Assembly: GCA_014529385.2 (NCBI GenBank)
Contig: CM043953.1
Span: forward strand, 69,606,372-69,670,371
DNA length: 64,000 nucleotides
Reading direction: 5' to 3'
Source: Adiantum capillus-veneris
Lineage: Eukaryota; Streptophyta; Polypodiopsida; Polypodiales; Pteridaceae
In this document: piece by piece, positions 10,260 to 20,794 of the stretch
Layout: the number at the start of each line of letters is the position of its first letter
How positions within the stretch are numbered: the stretch's first letter is position 1
Notes under the pieces: model-generated
What the model saw: the letters and a program-made list of their open reading frames with translations, nothing else
The model's database searches: none
Told to the model about the DNA's origin: nothing
Made by a program: the position numbers and the translations under genes

Positions 10260-10445
10260 AAACACCTCGTTACTAAATGACACCTCCTTTTGGGAGGTGG
10301 GATCAATGGCTCACGATCACCGGTTCATTGTGACCATTGGATTGCCTATGGAATGCAAAAGATTCTCACTTTCTCGGATCCGGACTTGAACCCGCTACCC
10401 TCTCCCCCACGGAATTGACTGTAACCACTAGACTAACGCGCGCTC
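10260..10445 (-). mobile_element. tRNA-derived SINE-like element
   Basis: On the minus strand from 10443 the sequence carries a good A box (TAGTCTAGTGG) and, about 42 bases later, a perfect B box (GGTTCAAGTCC, near 10385-10395). The acceptor ends do not pair, so it is not a functional tRNA gene. The following body contains CATTGATCCCACCTCCC, and a related CATTGATCCCACCTCCCTAGGGAGGTG occurs at about 11710-11736 on the plus strand, consistent with a dispersed family. Exact ends are not defined. Confidence 0.5.
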
Positions 10446-10496
10446 GTTGATAGGTGTGTGTGGTGTAAATTTATAGATCACGGCATCGCAGACAGG

Positions 10497-10556
10497 TTTA
10501 CACCTAGTTCACACCTAGTTCACATTGAGTTCACACCGAATTTGGTGTGGTGTGTG
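10497..10556. repeat. GTTCACACC short repeat cluster, first
   Basis: Several copies of (A/G)GTTCACA(C/T)(C/T) in tandem, ending in a palindromic block around AATTTGGTGTGG. A second, similar cluster lies at 11550-11660. Composition here becomes markedly GC-richer than upstream. Confidence 0.8.
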
Positions 10557-10953
10557 TTACGGGGCTGCCCGGGACACTCAAGATGAACACCTTCACCTAG
10601 AGGCCAAGGGCCCGCAACTTGGAGCTCGTGTGCTGGGAGGCTCGCATCCACTGACTTGAGTCCCTTTGGTGGCTCGTTGATGGGCTCTTCCAGAAAATGG
10701 CCCGAGATCACGTCTAGCTCGACGTGCGCGGGAGCCTTTGTGGCACCGCGCGGACATGAAGTTAAGTTGAGTGCGGAAGCGTCTTTAGGATCAATGTTGA
10801 GCGAATGAGGCTATTCGAGCCTTGAACGCATATCTAAGAGGTCCCCTTGGAACTCTCTCAGGCCACTTTAGGCTAACTTTGAAACCTTGCCGAAAATGCC
10901 CCGGACCCGCCTCGGGTCGGAATGGGCCGAACCTGCCAGCAGCCCGTCGGTTG

Positions 10954-11275
10954 AGAACGAGGAGCACCTCGGGCGTGCGTTCATGAGTGTGCATGGCTGA
11001 ATTCGAAGAGGAAGCCGAGGTCTCCGCGTGGAGTAGTCCAAAACGGACAAGCCGTCCGCGTGTAGCGCCTTGCTGACGCTCGCTGATGAGAACCGATTAT
11101 GAATCTGTCGACAACCGTCGACTGCGAACGAGGAGCACCTCAGGCGTGCGTTCGTAAATGTACATGGCTGAGCTCGAAGAGGAAGTCAAGACCTCCGCGT
11201 GGAGTACTTGAACGTCCAAAATGGACAACCCGTCATCGTGTAACGCCTTGCGGACGCTCACCGATGAGACCCGCC
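10954..11275. repeat. Diverged ~145-bp duplication (10954-11095 and 11126-11275)
   Basis: Both copies begin GAACGAGGAGCACCTC and contain GGCGTGCGTTC, ATGGCTGA, CTCCGCGTGGAGTA and end near GATGAGA.CCG, with roughly 80% identity. The unit is GC-rich and lies between the two GTTCACACC clusters. No protein family is recognised. Confidence 0.75.
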
Positions 11276-11549
11276 GACTATGAGCCGACGGCCCCGAAAC
11301 TGGGTCATGGAGTCCCCGTGCGTGGCGGACTCCCCCGATTACCTCCACGTGATGAAGTGGAGGGGGACACTCCCGTTGTCGGGCACTCTCAAACCCTCGC
11401 ACGCGTCCGTAGTACCTAGAACGGTGAGGTGAGGAGAAAATCAAGGTCAGGACTATGTCCCATTGTCCGTCGTCCCCATACCCGATCCATCGTCACCCCG
11501 GAGACCCCCCGCTCGAGCCGGAGTCCAACAGTGTGCAGACCCTCCCCAA

Positions 11550-11660
11550 TTCACACCTAGTTTACACCGTGTTCCCGTTGAGTTCACACCGAGTTCACAC
11601 CAAATTTGGTGTGGTGCACATACCTCCGAGTTCACTCTTAGTTCACACCTAGTTCAAATG
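11550..11660. repeat. GTTCACACC short repeat cluster, second
   Basis: Tandem (A/G)GTTCACACC units around a CAAATTTGGTGTGGTG block, closely matching the cluster at 10497-10556. The two clusters bracket about 1 kb of GC-rich DNA. Confidence 0.8.
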
Positions 11661-11819
11661 ACAATCGGACGGCCCAGATTGCACCCGCCTCGCGACGCCT
11701 ACTTTGGGTCATTGATCCCACCTCCCTAGGGAGGTGCCAATTAGTACTAGATGAGGCCGGGCGGCGGGCACTTCCTTCTTTTAGTACACAGTCAGACTTG
11801 GTAGACACATCCTCACTGC

Positions 11820-12520
11820 ACGACAACCTGCTGCCCTAGCTGCAGTAGAGCATTGGCATCGCCAGGGGCTAACTCAGGAGTTTCTTGCAGACTTTTATGC
11901 AGGCTCGCAGGATTACTATTTTTCAATGGTTGGTTGCTCAGAGGGAGGCAGCTGTGGGCACCTGGCTCCTGTATAGTGGTCATCGGGTGACGTGCTCTTG
12001 CTGCGGACATCAGATAGAGACTCAGAGGCATTGTTTATGGTACTGCTCACAGGTGCAGCAGATCTGGCTCCGGGTCCTTCGGATTTTAGCTCCCTTCACT
12101 CCCGCGGGGACATATTCTTGAGGGGTTGTGGCATGGTCGACTTCTTCTTGCCCCGCTATGGGCTATGAGGCGGAGGCTGACAGCCAAGTGATCCGACTCT
12201 ACTAGCCAACCTCTCCTGCATCCACCACCTAACTTCACGACTACTCCATGGACGTAGGAGCGAGATTTCAGATGGGAGCTCTTGAACAGCATCGCTTTAT
12301 GATTTGTATAGAGAGCCAGGTGTTACAGGGATTTTGAGGAGCGACTATTCGAGCTATCTGACAAGAGCTTATTCACACCCTGCCAGTTCGATCGCATGCA
12401 ATGATAACACCAGGCTTTTCATCGCACCCCGTAGGCAGGCCTTTTCTACTCCCGACAGTGGTGCAAGGGCATTATAGACCACCTATGTGGCTCTTTCCTC
12501 CTCCTACTGTATGCGATAGC
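11820..12520 (+). pseudogene. C-terminal remnant of a LINE reverse transcriptase (zf-RVT region)
   Basis: A frame around 11885-12118 encodes FQWLVAQREAAVG, then CSCCGHQIETQRHCLWYCSQ, the Cys-Cys-His-Cys pattern of the zinc-binding domain found after plant non-LTR reverse transcriptases. Upstream text (WHRQGLTQEFLADFYAGS) fits the same family in a shifted frame. Stops and frameshifts follow to about 12520. The element differs from the LINE family at 24-50 kb. Confidence 0.65.
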
Positions 12521-12585
12521 CCTAGATTTTCTTCGAAGGTAGGGAGTCTCCCTTAGCCACTCATATATATTAATCCCTCAGGACA

Positions 12586-12720
12586 GACTCCCAAGTTTTG
12601 TTCCTCTCGATGGATCCAATCTCTACATCCATGGTCGTCTTCCACTCAGGCCATGAAAGGGCCTCATCAATGGTAAGAGGTTCCCTAGCTGCCATAATGG
12701 TAATAAGCAAGGCATCATTA
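12586..12720 (-). pseudogene. Fragment of copia reverse transcriptase N-terminus
   Basis: On the minus strand this reads REPLTIDEALSWPEWKTTMD followed by VEIGSIERNKTWE, the well-known start of copia reverse transcriptase (EP..(Y/F).EA......W..AM..E...I..N.TWEL). Homology is lost on both sides, so this is a short remnant. Confidence 0.7.
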
Positions 12721-13568
12721 GTTTGCAATGGTACACGTGCAAACTCAAAGCTCCAAGATGAACGAGATTGGGGAATGGATCAAGGATCATGCCACAACTG
12801 AGTGGAATCGTCTCCCCTCACTCTGTGGGCAGTCATCGTGTCTCCAACGTGTGCCACATGCACATTATACCATGCTTCTATCTCTACCCTTTTGTCAATG
12901 TCTGCCTGCATTCAGCTGTAGACCACACATGGTAGTTTCTCCATGATTTTATCCTTCGAAGAAAGCCCCATTGCCCGCACCATCCATAACATATTAGTGT
13001 AGGAGGTTGCAACGTATCCCATCTCATTCAATCTACATCTGATTGACAATCATAGAATGATAAGTGATTGATTATAAAGGTAGCACATGAATCGAACCTG
13101 CTTAAAGGTACTTACTTGTTTATATGCATCACCATCCTCAACATGTCAGCTTCATTTGAAAAGTCTACCGTCACAAGTTTGACACGAACCCTTGGATGCA
13201 AATCGGTATCCTTTTCGTACGCTACAGTTACAATCGTAGGAAAGATCATGTAGTAATTTACCCCAAAACGTGCATTCAAGTTAACCACAGAAAGAACAAA
13301 ACTTACTCTATTTAAGAACTTCCATCCAAGCGGCTAACCTATGGTTGCCATCCCACGTATATAACATTTCCACAAAGGTCACCCCAACATATATCTTTGA
13401 TTTCCGCCTCAAACTCTTCATTCACCATCCGTCACAATGGATCCCATGTTTACATGATAGCCTCGTCAACATCGATGCTAGGATGGCCCGGTGCATCGAT
13501 AGAGCATATGAAGCATCCCTTGAGCTCATAATATCTTTTAGGTCATACCCCTCTCTATACAAATTTAA
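12721..13568. other. Non-coding region, nothing recognised
   Basis: No convincing ORF, RNA gene or repeat can be supported. It may be degenerate copia sequence joined to the fragment just upstream. Confidence 0.5.
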
Positions 13569-13596
13569 CCTCGCTCTATCACACTCTTCTCTTCCT

Positions 13597-13634
<38 letters not shown>

Positions 13635-13683
13635 CCACTCTCTTCCTCCCTCAAACTCTCAGTCTTCATGTAGATCTTGAGAG

Positions 13684-13733
<50 letters not shown>

Positions 13734-13772
13734 ACTCTCTTCCTCCCTCAAACTCTCAGTCTTCATGTAGAT

Positions 13773-13824
<52 letters not shown>

Positions 13825-13858
13825 AAGGAAGAGAAGAGGGTGATATAGGGAGGGAGAA
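13569..13858. repeat. Foldback element with (TC)n and (GA)n arms
   Basis: The left arm (about 13569-13600, CTCTATCACACTCTTCTCTT) is inverted at the right (about 13821-13858, AAGAGAAGAGGGTGATATAG). Between them lie (TC)n at 13597-13634 and 13686-13730 and (GA)n at 13776-13820, with a ~97-bp internal tandem duplication (CCCACTCTCTTCCTCCCTC starting at about 13634 and 13731). It belongs to the same family as the foldbacks at 23.0-23.7 kb: the right flank GTAACCTACTCTCGTAAC resembles theirs. Confidence 0.75.
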
Positions 13859-13948
13859 TGACTTTGAAAAGGAACACATGATCTACCAAATAAGGTGAGT
13901 ATTACCTTTTAAACAGTCGTTTGTAACCTACTCTCGTAACTGGGTGGA

Positions 13949-15147
13949 TGCATGAATAGGTGGTACACTAGCTACCATTTTTGGGGGTGGTAGCAAGGGG
14001 GTGGGCTGGTTGGTAGCTAGGTGAGTAAACATTGAGAATCTTTTATAAGGTTTTATTTGAAAATTGTTCATCAAAAGGCTTGAGCAGCGAGCTGGATTTA
14101 AAAACTTTAAAAATTATCTTTTCAGTTTCAACTATGTGTGTGAAAGTAGTACGGGGGGGCCACCTTACTCCACAATCATGACGCCTCCTGCTCGTCGATG
14201 GTTGTAGAGGGGGGGCAACTCAGGGGCCAAGCAGCTCCTGCAGCTGAAGCAAAATCAGCCACAATTATTGGGAGGCAGAAGAGGGCTCGTCATCCACCCC
14301 AAGACTCCTCTGCTGGAAAGAGGAAGAAGAAGGTCTTGACTCCTTCACCAAAGCCCTGCACTCCTATAGCAAAGAAACATTCAAAAATGGCACATGTTGT
14401 AACCCCCAACACTAAGGTACTACTGCATCTTAGTGTTGCTGGCTCTCTTTGCACAATTTATTGTTGTAACTTGTTTCCAAGGTCCATGTAAGCTCTCTTA
14501 AACTTGCTTAGAAGCAAACCTAAGTTAGAGGCTAGATGTTTGTAGATGCATTCAAGCTCCATAATCTAATGTGCATGCATTCAAGCTTGCATTGAAAACC
14601 CGTGTAGAGGCATGCATGCATGCATTCAAGCTTGCCTTGAAAAAATGTGTAGAGGCATGCATGCATGACGCTGGGGGTTAAGTCGCAGTTGCCTAGTCTA
14701 AACTTATGCCTCTACACAGGTAGAAGCATGCATGCTTGTATTGAAAACCTGTGTAGAGGCATGCATGCATTCAAGCATATATATTTGTGCACATTGCATT
14801 TTTGACTGAACTTCAATTGGCTGGTTGCACATGCATTCATGTCTTGTCCATAGTTGAGACCGTACTCGTATGGATTGCAAATCATAGTGCTATGAAGAAG
14901 CATAAATCAGTGATACTCTATCAGTGTGGTAGCTACCACCTGCAACACTCATTTAATATAGGGAAAGTGCATCAGAGATCATCAAGATTGTAGCATTCAG
15001 CATTCTGCAAAAAACATAACAAGTTGGTAGCATATGATGTTAGCCAACTACCAATCAAAAAGTTCATTTAGAAAAGAAATACCAAGGTCGTAGTTACATG
15101 GTAGCTATCTGTCTGGGACACAGGTAGTTGTACCACCTATTCATGCA
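13949..15147. repeat. 1.2-kb segment bounded by perfect 19-bp inverted repeats
   Basis: TGCATGAATAGGTGGTACA (13949-13967) is the exact reverse complement of 15129-15147. GGTAGCTACC-like motifs lie near both arms. Inside is low-complexity coding-like sequence (about 14198-14425: Ala/Lys/Pro-rich, including KRKKKVLTPSPKPCTP) and a cluster of GCATGCATGCA/TGTGTAGAGG modules at about 14540-14785. This may be a DNA transposon or an intron-containing start of the gene below. Confidence 0.5.
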
Positions 15148-15385
15148 GCCCAGCCTGCTTCTGCTCCTGCTCAATGCAACAATTGATGTTTAATGTGAAA
15201 ACTTCTGTAAAATTGTGATATTATAAATGCTCACCATGCATAAGTTATCTAAGTTTTTAGTAAATTTATGGCCGTGTATGTTTCAAGCTGAAGTGTTGAA
15301 CCATACTCCAATCATACTTTCATACCCGTATACGTTTGCCGTATGGAAACAACTATGGTCTTATGTTTTTCCTTGTATTTTACAG

Positions 15386-15937
15386 GGCAAAGGACGTTGG
15401 TGCACTCCATATGTGCCATTTGAAAGGAAGACAGGTAATTGCATGACAAGCCTCAAGCACATGAAGTATACGACCTCCCCAACTCTGGAGTGGATGCTCG
15501 ACTGCTGACTGAGGCAGATTTCACCAACAAAGATTGGTTGAAATGCTTTAAGGAGGTGCCGAAGAGGGGCCGCAAAGTAAAATGTAGAGATGTGAAGCCA
15601 GAGCTTTGGAACAGGTTTTATGTATTGTTCACATCCGTGTATCAAGAACCTCCTGGTAATTATGGTATGCAGGTGACTAAAGGATTTGCTAGAGGCTTTC
15701 TATATGAGCAGTTGAAGGGACAGGTTGACTGGGCCTTGTTTTCAGAAAGTATTGTCACAAATATGGATCTAGGCAAATTACATGCAAAGAAGCAGCGATG
15801 GGCAGCTTTCCATTCCTCCTCTGTCCGTAACAGTTCGTGGCGAATGACAAGGACTCCAGATCATTTGGAGGCACCCCAAGAAACTCCGATCGATACAGTG
15901 GATGCTATGCAGAAAAAGAAATTATTTGGTCCACCGT
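15386..15937 (+). pseudogene. 5' part of a decayed gene ending in a RING finger, cut by an LTR element
   Basis: After a good 3' splice site (TTTTACAG, ending 15385) a reading starts GKGRWCTPYVPFERKTG, then needs one frame change near 15433 before continuing HDKPQAHEVYDLPNSG to KKKLFGPP at 15937. The protein is not recognised; it is basic and contains NYGMQVTKGFARGFLYEQL. At 15937 the frame meets the LTR element. Joining across the 4-base duplication CCGT continues the same frame at 19902, so this and the segment at 19902-20670 were one coding region before insertion. Confidence 0.6.
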
Positions 15938-16609
15938 TGTCGGGGGATATGTGTTCGCTACATGAGCCGGGCAGGCGCCGAGCCTCTGGCTGTGGGAGGT
16001 GTGAAAGAGAGAGAACAAGAAACAATGACATCTCTGCCAATCACCGCAATCATCAATTAATTGAATATTACTTTGAGTACAACTTAGTCCTTACGCCAAG
16101 GCGAGCTGTTAACAGCACCGTCACTTGGATCATCTGCTAACTACGAGTTTAGGCTCCCGCTTTACAGAATTAACCGGGCCGTTAACAACACCGGACTTAA
16201 AAGAATGTTAATTCAATCTCTATATGATGACAGTTGTGGAAATGTCCTCCTGTTGCTTTATACTGTCTTTGAATTATTTGCTTCAATTGCCGTGAAATCT
16301 GCAAGTTTCAATTCTATTCGCTGCTTCAATTTTCATGCTCCCTGCTTTATATGCTTTACTCTGCCTTAATTACCTCTTACAAGCTTCAAGTTTCTTCTCT
16401 AATAAACTTGATTATTATTTCCTTCAAGCTCTGTATACCTTTGATTACCTCTTTTCGAGTATCCCTTGTCACACAAATTTCCTTTCTTGCTTCATGTGCC
16501 CTTGCTATATCCTCCTGTGGCCTTGGTTAGAGAACGAAACAATTTATGCCGAGAACCTTGCTTTCTCTTTTTCTTGGTAGTCTTAGTCCGCTCTTGAGTG
16601 AGCTCCCTA
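15938..16609 (-). repeat. Truncated 3' LTR of the non-autonomous element
   Basis: About 672 bp, roughly 95% identical to the first part of the LTR at 17588-19901 (differences include ACATGAGCC/ACGTGAGCC and AACAGCACC/AACAACACC). Similarity stops at GAGCTCCCT(A/T)CCT, where gag sequence begins directly. About 1.6 kb of this LTR and any polypurine tract are therefore missing. Confidence 0.75.
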
Positions 16610-17542
16610 CCTAGCCTTGCTTGGACCTATGACATCTGTATCATTAATCAGCTCTTTGGCAAAACCTGTACCAGTATCATCAACCACCTCTATGGTAGAA
16701 TCTGTACCAAATTTCTTTTTCTTTGGTTCTGTTTCAGTAGCAAAAGTATCAGCTATAACTGAATCTTCCTGCATGTCTACCTGAATATGGCTGCACTCAT
16801 TCACCTGCACATCTTGCTGAGCTTTAGCCAATTCATTGTCTTGATCCCATGATTTCTTTTCTTCCTGTACTATAGGTACATGTTCTTTGAATAATTCACC
16901 CTGTGTAAGTTGAGGCTGTAGAGACTCACTCTCAAGGACTTCTACTTCATGCAAGGCATTTGCAAACCCCAACTTCTCATACACAGCTTTGACTATGTCT
17001 TCATCATTAGCCTGTAAGAAGGTAGCATCCTGTATAATAAACTCATCAATCATAGCTTCTAACTTTGATCGTACTTGTCCTCGGATATCTGCGTAGTCCG
17101 GTAGACTTGAACTTTGTTCTTGATAGATTTCATACTCCTCATAATGTGCTTGCACAATAGCTTCTTTGAAATACTCCTAGTCATCGTTGCAAGCTCTGCT
17201 AACCTCTTGAATCTGCTCCTTCCCATCTGAACTCACTAACTGCTCAAAAGATTTGATCATCAACTCTTCTGGTATCCCTCTTACCTTGGTTTCCAGCTCA
17301 TAGCACTCAAGGTAGCCCTCTGGATCGTATCCATCAAAAAGTCGTCTCTCAGCAAATACTGCATCTAGAGCTGCATCCAAAGCTTCATCCATTTGATTTT
17401 TCTTCTTTACGGTCTCTATTTCAAGCAGAGATCCTTGAACCAATTAAAGCATCTTTGCAAAATCTGGAATTGTTGACTTATCATCAAAACCGTTCGCACT
17501 TAATTCTGCAATCATCTTCATCATCTGCTCTAAATTCTCCAT
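16607..17542 (-). pseudogene. Broken gag of the non-autonomous LTR element
   Basis: From ATG at 17540-17542 one frame runs 312 codons to a stop at 16607, interrupted by TAA at 17444-17446 and TAG at 17177-17179. The region RRLFDGYDPEGYLECYELET to IKSFEQLVSS is laid out like the gag of the gypsy element at 46.4-47.5 kb (FNGKDVTKYLREYVKEMEL...IQSFELVV), so it is a diverged relative. The C-terminal half is acidic (many Glu/Asp). No protease, reverse transcriptase or integrase follows. Confidence 0.65.
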
Positions 17543-17563
17543 CTTTACCTCCCACCCCGGCTC

Positions 17564-17583
17564 GTTTCACGTCGGGTTCACCA
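17564..17583 (-). other. Primer binding site of the non-autonomous element
   Basis: Minus-strand TGGTGAACCCGACGTGAAAC, four bases from the LTR edge at 17588. It differs at one position from the primer site of the gypsy element at 47540-47559. The primer tRNA was not identified with confidence. Confidence 0.65.
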
Positions 17584-17587
17584 AAGA

Positions 17588-19901
17588 TGTCGGGGGATAT
17601 GTGTTCGCTACGTGAGCCGGGTAGGCGCCGGGCCTTTGGCTGTGGGAGGTGTGAAAGAGAGAGAACAAGAAACAATGACAGCTCTGCCAATCACCGCAAT
17701 CATCAATTAATTGAATATTACTTTGAGTACAACTTAGTCCTTACGCCAAGGCGGGCTGTTAACAACACCGTCACTTGGATTATCTGCTAACTAGGAGTTT
17801 AGGCTCCCGCTTTACAGGATTAACTGGGCCATTAACGACACCGGACTTAAAAGAATGTTAATTCAATCTCTATATGATGACGGTTGTGGAAATGTCCTCC
17901 TGTCGCTTTATACTGTCTTTGAATTATCTGCTTGAATTGCCGTGGAATCTGCAAGTTTCAATTCTATTCGCTGCTTCAATTTTCATGCTCCCTGCTTATA
18001 TGCTTTACTCTGCCTTAATTACCGCTTAGAAGCTTCAAGTTTCTTCTCTAATCGACTTGATTATTATTTCCTTCAAGCTCTGTATACCTTTGATTACCTC
18101 TTTTCGAGTATCCCTTGTCACACAAATTTCCTTGCTTGCTTCATGTGCCCTTGCTATATCCTCCCGTGGCCTTGGTTAGAGAACGAAACAATTTATGCCG
18201 AGAACCTTGCTTGCTCTTTTTCTTGGTAGTCCGAGTCCGCTCTTGAGTGAGCTCCCTTCCTACTCCTTCCTGCTTCTGGCCGAGAGAAAGAACGAGCCCT
18301 TTGTTCAAGCTCCAGAGAGACTTTCCTTCATCCTTCCTTATTTTCCATCGAGGGAGAGAAATACCCCCTTTTCCCTTCAATATGAGAGAGAGAGCCTTGC
18401 CTCCTTTGTCTTGCCGAGCATGAGAGCGAGAGAGAGAGAGCTTTCTCCATGCTCCGAGCCCTCCCTGCCTTGGCTTCGTGCCTCTCCTTCTTACTTTTGT
18501 CTTCAACAACCCGTCTTCATGGCCTACTCGCCTTGGTGCTACTCACCTACACCCTTCGTTGATAGCCCCGTTGGCTTCCTCGAGTACCCTTCTTGCCCTC
18601 ATTGGCTTCCAATCCCTCCTCATGCAAAAGAGGCCAAGCTATTAATAGCTTGCCCCTCCCTTAACAGTAGCGCCGCCGCTACTGATGTGGCACAAGAACC
18701 GCCGCTATGATGTGGCAATTGCCGGGGACGAGCAACATCAAATGCAACGGGATTGGGACCGGAAATCTGCGCGCTGGGGAGCTCTACCTATTTCCCTTCT
18801 TGATCGACATCGCCCGATGCCCCTTGTGGCCGGCGCGAGTCTCCCTCTCTCCCCTGCGCTCTGCTCGTCTTCTGTCCACGCCATCCCCCTTTTTCTCTTC
18901 CTCTTTCCCCACTTAAAGTCACAATGGGTGGCCTTTAATTTGTTTAAGTGGGCGGGCGGCCTTTGGCTTTGTAAGGGCACCATTTTAGGCATTCACATCG
19001 GCCAAACCTTGCCAAGCTTCTCCATCGGGCGGCCATAATCACTGTAAGGGCACAACATTTGTCATAAATGGCGACCAATGCAATGCCAAACAGTATATCT
19101 ATTGGGCGGCCATAGCCCCCTTGTTAGCTTTTAGCGGGCGGCTTTAGGCCCTTGTAGGGCACCACATTTGTCATGCATATCGGCACTGCCTTGTTGGTTA
19201 TATCCCGTAGTCAATGCATTCCGAGAGGTCACATTCGAACATGAAGCTCTTCAAGCACTTTTTATACTTAATAAGACGTACACCACATTTGACGTACATG
19301 TAGCTGCTATCAATGCACTGCAGGAGATAATATTTTGGACAATATTCTCCTCGAGTCACTTACTTTGCTGCACTCCAAATCCCGAGCGAGAGCCAAAATC
19401 TCCCAGATGGCACTCCGTACGAGCCGAACGGAGTGGTACGGAACCGACCCCCGGTGAATCTTTATCGGCCAATATCTTGGCAACCGGAACTCCAATCACC
19501 AATCTGAAAAGACCGACGGGCTCCAGAAATTGAGCACTTCAGGCCCGTGCATTCATTTCATCTCTGTCACCTCAGCTGCAGTTGCCCAATCCGGTAGGGA
19601 TCTGCAATCGACTCAAATTTTAATTTGCCATAACTTCTTCACTGTAGCTCCAATCGACGAGCAGTTCAAGCACTACATTTTTGGATCATAATCTCTCATC
19701 TGTGGTCACTACAAGCATACTCATTTTTGGCATCATTGAGGCATCTGTTGGCCCTTCTAAGCCGCATCTGGCATACATTAATCATTAAGCTTGGCCTGTA
19801 ATCAAGCCCTGATCACTGCTCACTTAATGTGTAGACTTCAAAGAAGCTTAGCTTACATTTCTCTGCTCTTTTTCTCATCATGGCAGCGGAGCTGCACGGC
19901 A
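17588..19901 (-). repeat. Full 5' LTR of the non-autonomous element (about 2.3 kb)
   Basis: Starts TGTCGGGGG beside the primer site and ends CACGGCA before the target duplication CCGT. Only the first ~660 bp can be verified against the other LTR; the right end is inferred from the target duplication and restored reading frame. It contains no credible ORF; apparent ORFs at 18.2-19.0 kb have no recognisable domain. Confidence 0.6.
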
Positions 19902-20670
19902 CCGTCTCTTACAGAGTTAGATAATGTTCACAACATGGTTGTAAGCAAGCATTTTTTTGCATTGTCAGAGTATAATGAAGGTTTTAAGAAGTTGGAATTG
20001 CTTCAGGCTGATGTGCACGGAAATGAAGGTGCCAACCTCCTAGTGGAAAAGCTCAGAGGCCAGTTGAAAGATGTAAAGGCTGCATTACTAAAGGCAGAAG
20101 GTAGCGTCAATGCTGTGGATGCAATGAAGGTGGAGCAGCTTAAAAATACTATCAACAGGTTGTCTCTAACACTCCAAACATTGCAAGGGGTAGTTGAGGA
20201 GAAGGCACCAATTGATGCTATGGATAGTGCTCTAGAGGAGAGAGATTTTACATAGGAAGTGGAGGAGTGTGCACAGGTGCGGATGGAGTTTGTGAAGACC
20301 ATGCAGGTTAAAAGAAGTACAGTTTTGTTGTCTGCACCTTCGTCGAAAGTTCCACATGTGGATATGGGCACCTTGCCTTTGGAAAAAGTTTGCAGTGCTT
20401 GTGGGTTGACGATGTACAACGATGATGCACTTGGCATGTTTTTGCTGCCCTGCAATCATGCCAAGTGCTTGTGGGTTGACGATGTACAATGATGATGCAC
20501 TTGGCATGTTTTTGCTGCCCTGCAATCACATATACTGTTTTGGTCATCTTGTTGCAAGCAAAGAAACATGCATGGAAATGGGATGCATGCAACCGATTTC
20601 GCATACCATGCGGTCTTTGGTGATCCTCGACAGTACGAATGCCAATTTCCAAGGAGTGCAATCAGACACC
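19902..20670 (+). pseudogene. 3' part of the decayed RING-finger gene
   Basis: The frame resumes at 19902 with PSLTELDNVHNMVVSKHF, passes a coiled-coil-like helix (LVEKLRGQLKDVKAALLKAE...LKNTINRLSLTLQTLQ, about 20030-20190), meets a TAG at 20253-20255, continues in frame, and ends in a zinc finger: CSACGLTMY, then LLPCNHIYCFGHL, then CMEMGC. This is the Cys/His spacing of a RING-type finger, often an E3 ubiquitin ligase module. A 70-bp tandem duplication inside the finger (offset between 20394 and 20464) shifts the frame. With the LTR insertion, the stop and this shift, the gene is dead. It may be a host gene or cargo of a transposon. Confidence 0.6.
20394..20533 (+). repeat. 70-bp tandem duplication inside the RING finger
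   Basis: AGTGCTTGTGGGTTGACGAT and the following ~50 bases recur with a 70-bp offset and one mismatch (TACAACGAT/TACAATGAT). As 70 is not a multiple of three, it breaks the frame. Near identity implies a recent event. Confidence 0.9.
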
Positions 20671-20794
20671 AAACCCTCATCAGTGCCCTTAAGCATGGAC
20701 CATGGTATACACCCTGCTGCATTTTGTAGCATTGAGCTTAAATTTATCTATTTTTTTGTGTTTCTATTATCAAGGGAACCTTGCTAATTGTAGC

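Larger units (their letters stand above)
15938..19901 (-). mobile_element. Non-autonomous gypsy-like LTR element inserted in the RING-finger gene
   Basis: The element begins TGTCGGGGGA and ends CACGGCA, bounded by CCGT at 15934-15937 and 19902-19905. It contains a truncated left LTR, a broken gag and nothing else, a primer site and a full right LTR. It runs on the minus strand. Its primer site and the first bases of its LTR resemble those of the autonomous gypsy element at 39546-49573, and both made 4-bp duplications, so that family is the likely source of its replication proteins (inference). Confidence 0.75.

Noticed and set aside
10380-10445. A functional tRNA gene on the minus strand
   Set aside because: A and B boxes are good, but the acceptor stem ends do not pair and the body continues as dispersed repeat, so SINE-like is the better call.
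18195-19038. Overlapping 117-171 residue frames
   Set aside because: They lie entirely within the LTR of the non-autonomous element, have no recognisable domain and show Ser/Leu/Pro-rich low complexity.
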